A DNA stretch of 64,000 bases. Origin: Phallus indusiatus (lineage: Eukaryota; Basidiomycota; Agaricomycetes; Phallales; Phallaceae). Position 1 is the first letter of the stretch, and every line of letters starts with the position of its first letter. Under the pieces are notes generated by a model. That model worked only from the letters and a program-made list of their open reading frames with translations, had not been told where the DNA came from and did not search any database. Made by a program: the position numbers and the translations under genes. Shown here piece by piece: positions 61,636-64,000 of this stretch. The stretch lies in assembly GCA_027605045.1 (NCBI GenBank), contig JAQFWX010000028.1, positions 186,001-250,000 on the forward strand. Reading direction: 5' to 3'.

Positions 61636-62877
61636 TTAGATAGAAGAGAGTAGATGAAATGTCAGATGCGGGTGTGGAGACGGGTAGAATTCACTGTTGT
61701 CTGGGGTATAGAAAATCAGAAAGTAACTGGTTTTATATGCTGAGAGTTGTTTTTAGTTGAAAAACTTCATTCATTGTCAGGCAACGGTCAAGTTTCCGTG
61801 CAACTTACTCCGACTTCACACACTCCATAATAATCAGTTTGCTGCCGGATCAAGCCAAACGGATTCCGATAACGTCTGGGTTTTTCTCCGGTCAGGAAAG
61901 TTGATCGCGATAGACCTGCCAAGCCAAATCAATTCGGACTCGGAGCGGCAGTCTGCCTTTTACAAAAAGGAAGCCCTGATAATTGTACATGTACGGTGCT
62001 AAAGCTATTTTTTGTGGTATACTCGTAGTAATATTGCATCCGGATCCGTTACATAACATAACAGTCTGGAGCTTTTTCCGTGTCAATGCGTGTCGATGAG
62101 CCCAATTATTATCTGTCTACTATTGAATTGATTCTCCCATTTAGTATTTATGTAACGCATTTTCTACTTAAGCAAGATGCCGGACAGCCATGATAAGGCT
62201 ACGCAAATTGGCAGGCACAATAATCTTCATCATAATTGGCGCAAAGTCATTTCAGATCATGATCAGACACTTCCCTTGTGATTTATCCCTATAGACTTTA
62301 TTATTTTCTTCCCCACTTTCTCCTCTCCTTTCTTCCCACCTCCCCGAAATAAACACTTTTGAGCAACTTTCCAGATTTGGTCCTACACTACATCTCCAAC
62401 TCCAAGGAAAAAGTAACAAACATTTCTGAGCGATCATCCATATTCTGAATAGAGTACTTTAATTTCTGTGATTCACAGAAGAGATCAAATCACAACCGAA
62501 AAAAATAATGACTGGGAGTAGTCATTGCAAGTTTTATGGCGGTCTTAGCAGGGTACCTAGAACCGTAGAAGTTGCTTGAGATTGGTTGCGTGCCACCTGT
62601 GCCGTAGGTGTTGGCACGTTTAAATTTGATCACATCATGCATAGGAAGGTCAGCTTTATTGACAACTTTCGCATTCATGCTCTAACCTTAAGCTTGTTTT
62701 TATTATTTGTACAGATACAGATATACATCGTGTAAGAGATAGTGATAGGCAGATGACGTTCAAGTTGTGCCTGATTCCAAGTCATTAATAAGACGGCTTT
62801 TTACTTTTGTAGCGGTAATTATTCCATATCTTGGAAATCTTCAAATCGATTGACTTCATATAAGTGAAGACCGCATA
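61636..62877. other. Displaced loosenin flank and duplicated spacer
   Basis: 61636-61740 is the displaced flank of copy 3 (GTCAGATGCGGG, AATTCACTGTTGTCTGGGG). 62170-62720 is homologous to 52400-53060. No gene. Confidence 0.5.
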
Positions 62878-63540
62878 TTAGATTATCTTGCTTCTTAGAT
62901 AAGATTTTATATAGAATTTAAACGCACCGTTCGTTTCCGCTATTGCGCTGGTATTGTCGGGCTGTTGGGGAACTCTAGATATAAGATTAATATTATTCTT
63001 GTTTTCATCACGAGTTGACACGCATGATGGGCACGAGTCTAAACTTTGAACAACGACACCGCTGACACTGCTGTTGCTGTTGGACGTCACGGTGTCGGTG
63101 GCTGGCGTTATTACAATGGTGTTTAAATCATTAGGATCGCATGATGGGCACGAATCTACAATGCGGTTGGACGTGTCGGTGACCGGTGTTACAACTGTCC
63201 TTTCACGTAAAGCTCCGAGTCCTTCTTGGAATTCACCAGTGCCTGGATAATGATTAATGATTGATGATTGATGACGCATCATTCAGGTAAGTTATATATC
63301 TGCGATTGTTATTAAGCCACGTACTTGAAGTGACTGCGTTGTCAGAGTTCTGGATTGGTGACCCGCAAGCACTATTAGAGTAAGCGGAAGTCAGAGTTGT
63401 TGATTGAAGGTAAATGCTATCAGTTTTTCGTACATTCCGTTGTGATCTCCGTTTGCCCGTGATACGACAGCAGGCATGGCTAAAGCAGCCATGACGGAAA
63501 AGAACAAAATAATCAAAGAGATGACTTGGGAGGAGAACAT
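62878..63540 (-). CDS. Divergent loosenin-like copy 4, 172 aa, altered barrel
   Basis: Exons 63540-63434, 63371-63325, 63242-62878 (519 nt) form an open frame with a signal peptide (MFSSQVISLIILFFSVMAAL). Compared with copy 1 it has lost 11 codons in exon 2 (ATFYTPNGGTGA missing), the Cys of ALCGK is replaced (GALRERT), and exon 3 carries an internal duplication, so that DSCPSC occurs twice, joined by a Thr/Asn-rich linker. The C-terminus (ETNGAFKFY) is kept. It may be decaying or acquiring a new role; transcription is unknown. Confidence 0.5.
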
Positions 63541-64000
63541 TGTGTTGATTTTTATACGTGTGTTAGATAAAAGAGAATAGACGGAATGTCAGATGCGGGT
63601 GTGAGACGAGTAGAAATTCACTGTTGTCTGGGGTGTAGTGAGCCAGCAAGCAATTATTTTTATATGCTCTCATGAGGTCGAGATTTGAGAATCGTTTAAC
63701 TCGTTGGAAAACTTCATTCATCGCGATCGGCCGACGGTCTAGTCAAGTTCCGCACAACTTACTCCGATTTCATACTCCATAGCTAGTTTTGCCAGATCAA
63801 GCCAAACGGATTCCGATAACGTCTGTGTTTTTCCTCCGGTTAGGAAAGTCGATCCCGATAGACCTGTCAAGCCAACCCAAGCCAAATCAAACCAAATCGG
63901 ACTCGGAGCGGCAGTATGCCTTTACAAAAAAAGAGAAGCTCTGATAATTGTACCTAGCAAAAATTGATAAGGTATCATCATATTGGACTATTAAATGAGC
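63541..64000. other. Upstream region of loosenin copy 4
   Basis: Repeats the loosenin flank: GTCAGATGCGGGTG near 63589, AATTCACTGTTGTCTGGGG near 63615, and TATA-like TTTTTATATGC near 63656. No gene within the window. Confidence 0.5.

Overview
The window is nuclear DNA from a filamentous basidiomycete, most likely a mushroom-forming Agaricomycete. This rests on dense short introns of about 50-70 nt with GTRNGT/YAG borders (and a few GC-AG introns), families I associate with Agaricomycetes (loosenin/expansin-like secreted proteins, DUF6533-type membrane proteins, a HET-domain relic with the FWIDTLCIPV motif, PD-(D/E)XK-like proteins), and no prokaryotic signals. Gene models are joined by hand from splice sites. 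Where I give exon coordinates, the exon lengths sum to whole codons.

Layout. 1-6.7 kb: a head-to-head pair of FAD-dependent monooxygenase-like paralogs; the left copy is broken and the right copy is intact. 8-10.1 kb: the HPC2/ubinuclein histone chaperone subunit. 10.5-12.9 kb: small ORFs, two of them probable membrane peptides. 13.4-16.3 kb: a glyoxalase-like protein and an epoxide hydrolase with a 14-nt microexon. 16.5-22.5 kb: a dynamic block holding a ~1.7 kb tandem duplication (each unit with a cysteine-rich small protein gene) and three tandem small secreted protein genes that share adjacent 8-nt and 7-nt microexons.

23-37.5 kb is a conserved housekeeping island, all on the minus strand: mitochondrial EF-Ts; a pair of uncharacterised paralogs, one carrying a long Pro-rich repeat tail; a SAM-dependent methyltransferase; acetyl-CoA hydrolase (ACH1); adenylosuccinate lyase (ADE13); and a PD-(D/E)XK-like protein.

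38.3-64 kb is accessory DNA built from repeated segmental duplications. It contains four short-chain dehydrogenase (SDR) genes (one with a nonsense codon), two more SDR 3' fragments, a small gene with degraded 5' fragments elsewhere, and four loosenin-like genes in different states (one intact, two truncated, one divergent). It also holds a HET relic, a DUF6533-type gene with a premature stop, a 34-bp minisatellite inserted upstream of one SDR, and a ~1 kb insertion flanked by a 7-bp repeat upstream of one loosenin. A lone intact gene for a disordered, NLS-rich protein (57.4-58.9 kb) sits in this block.

I see no tRNA, rRNA or CRISPR. The most novel material is the microexon-bearing secreted-peptide family, the cysteine-rich tandem pair, the uncharacterised paralog pair at 24.7-28.8 kb, and the SDR/loosenin duplication mosaic.
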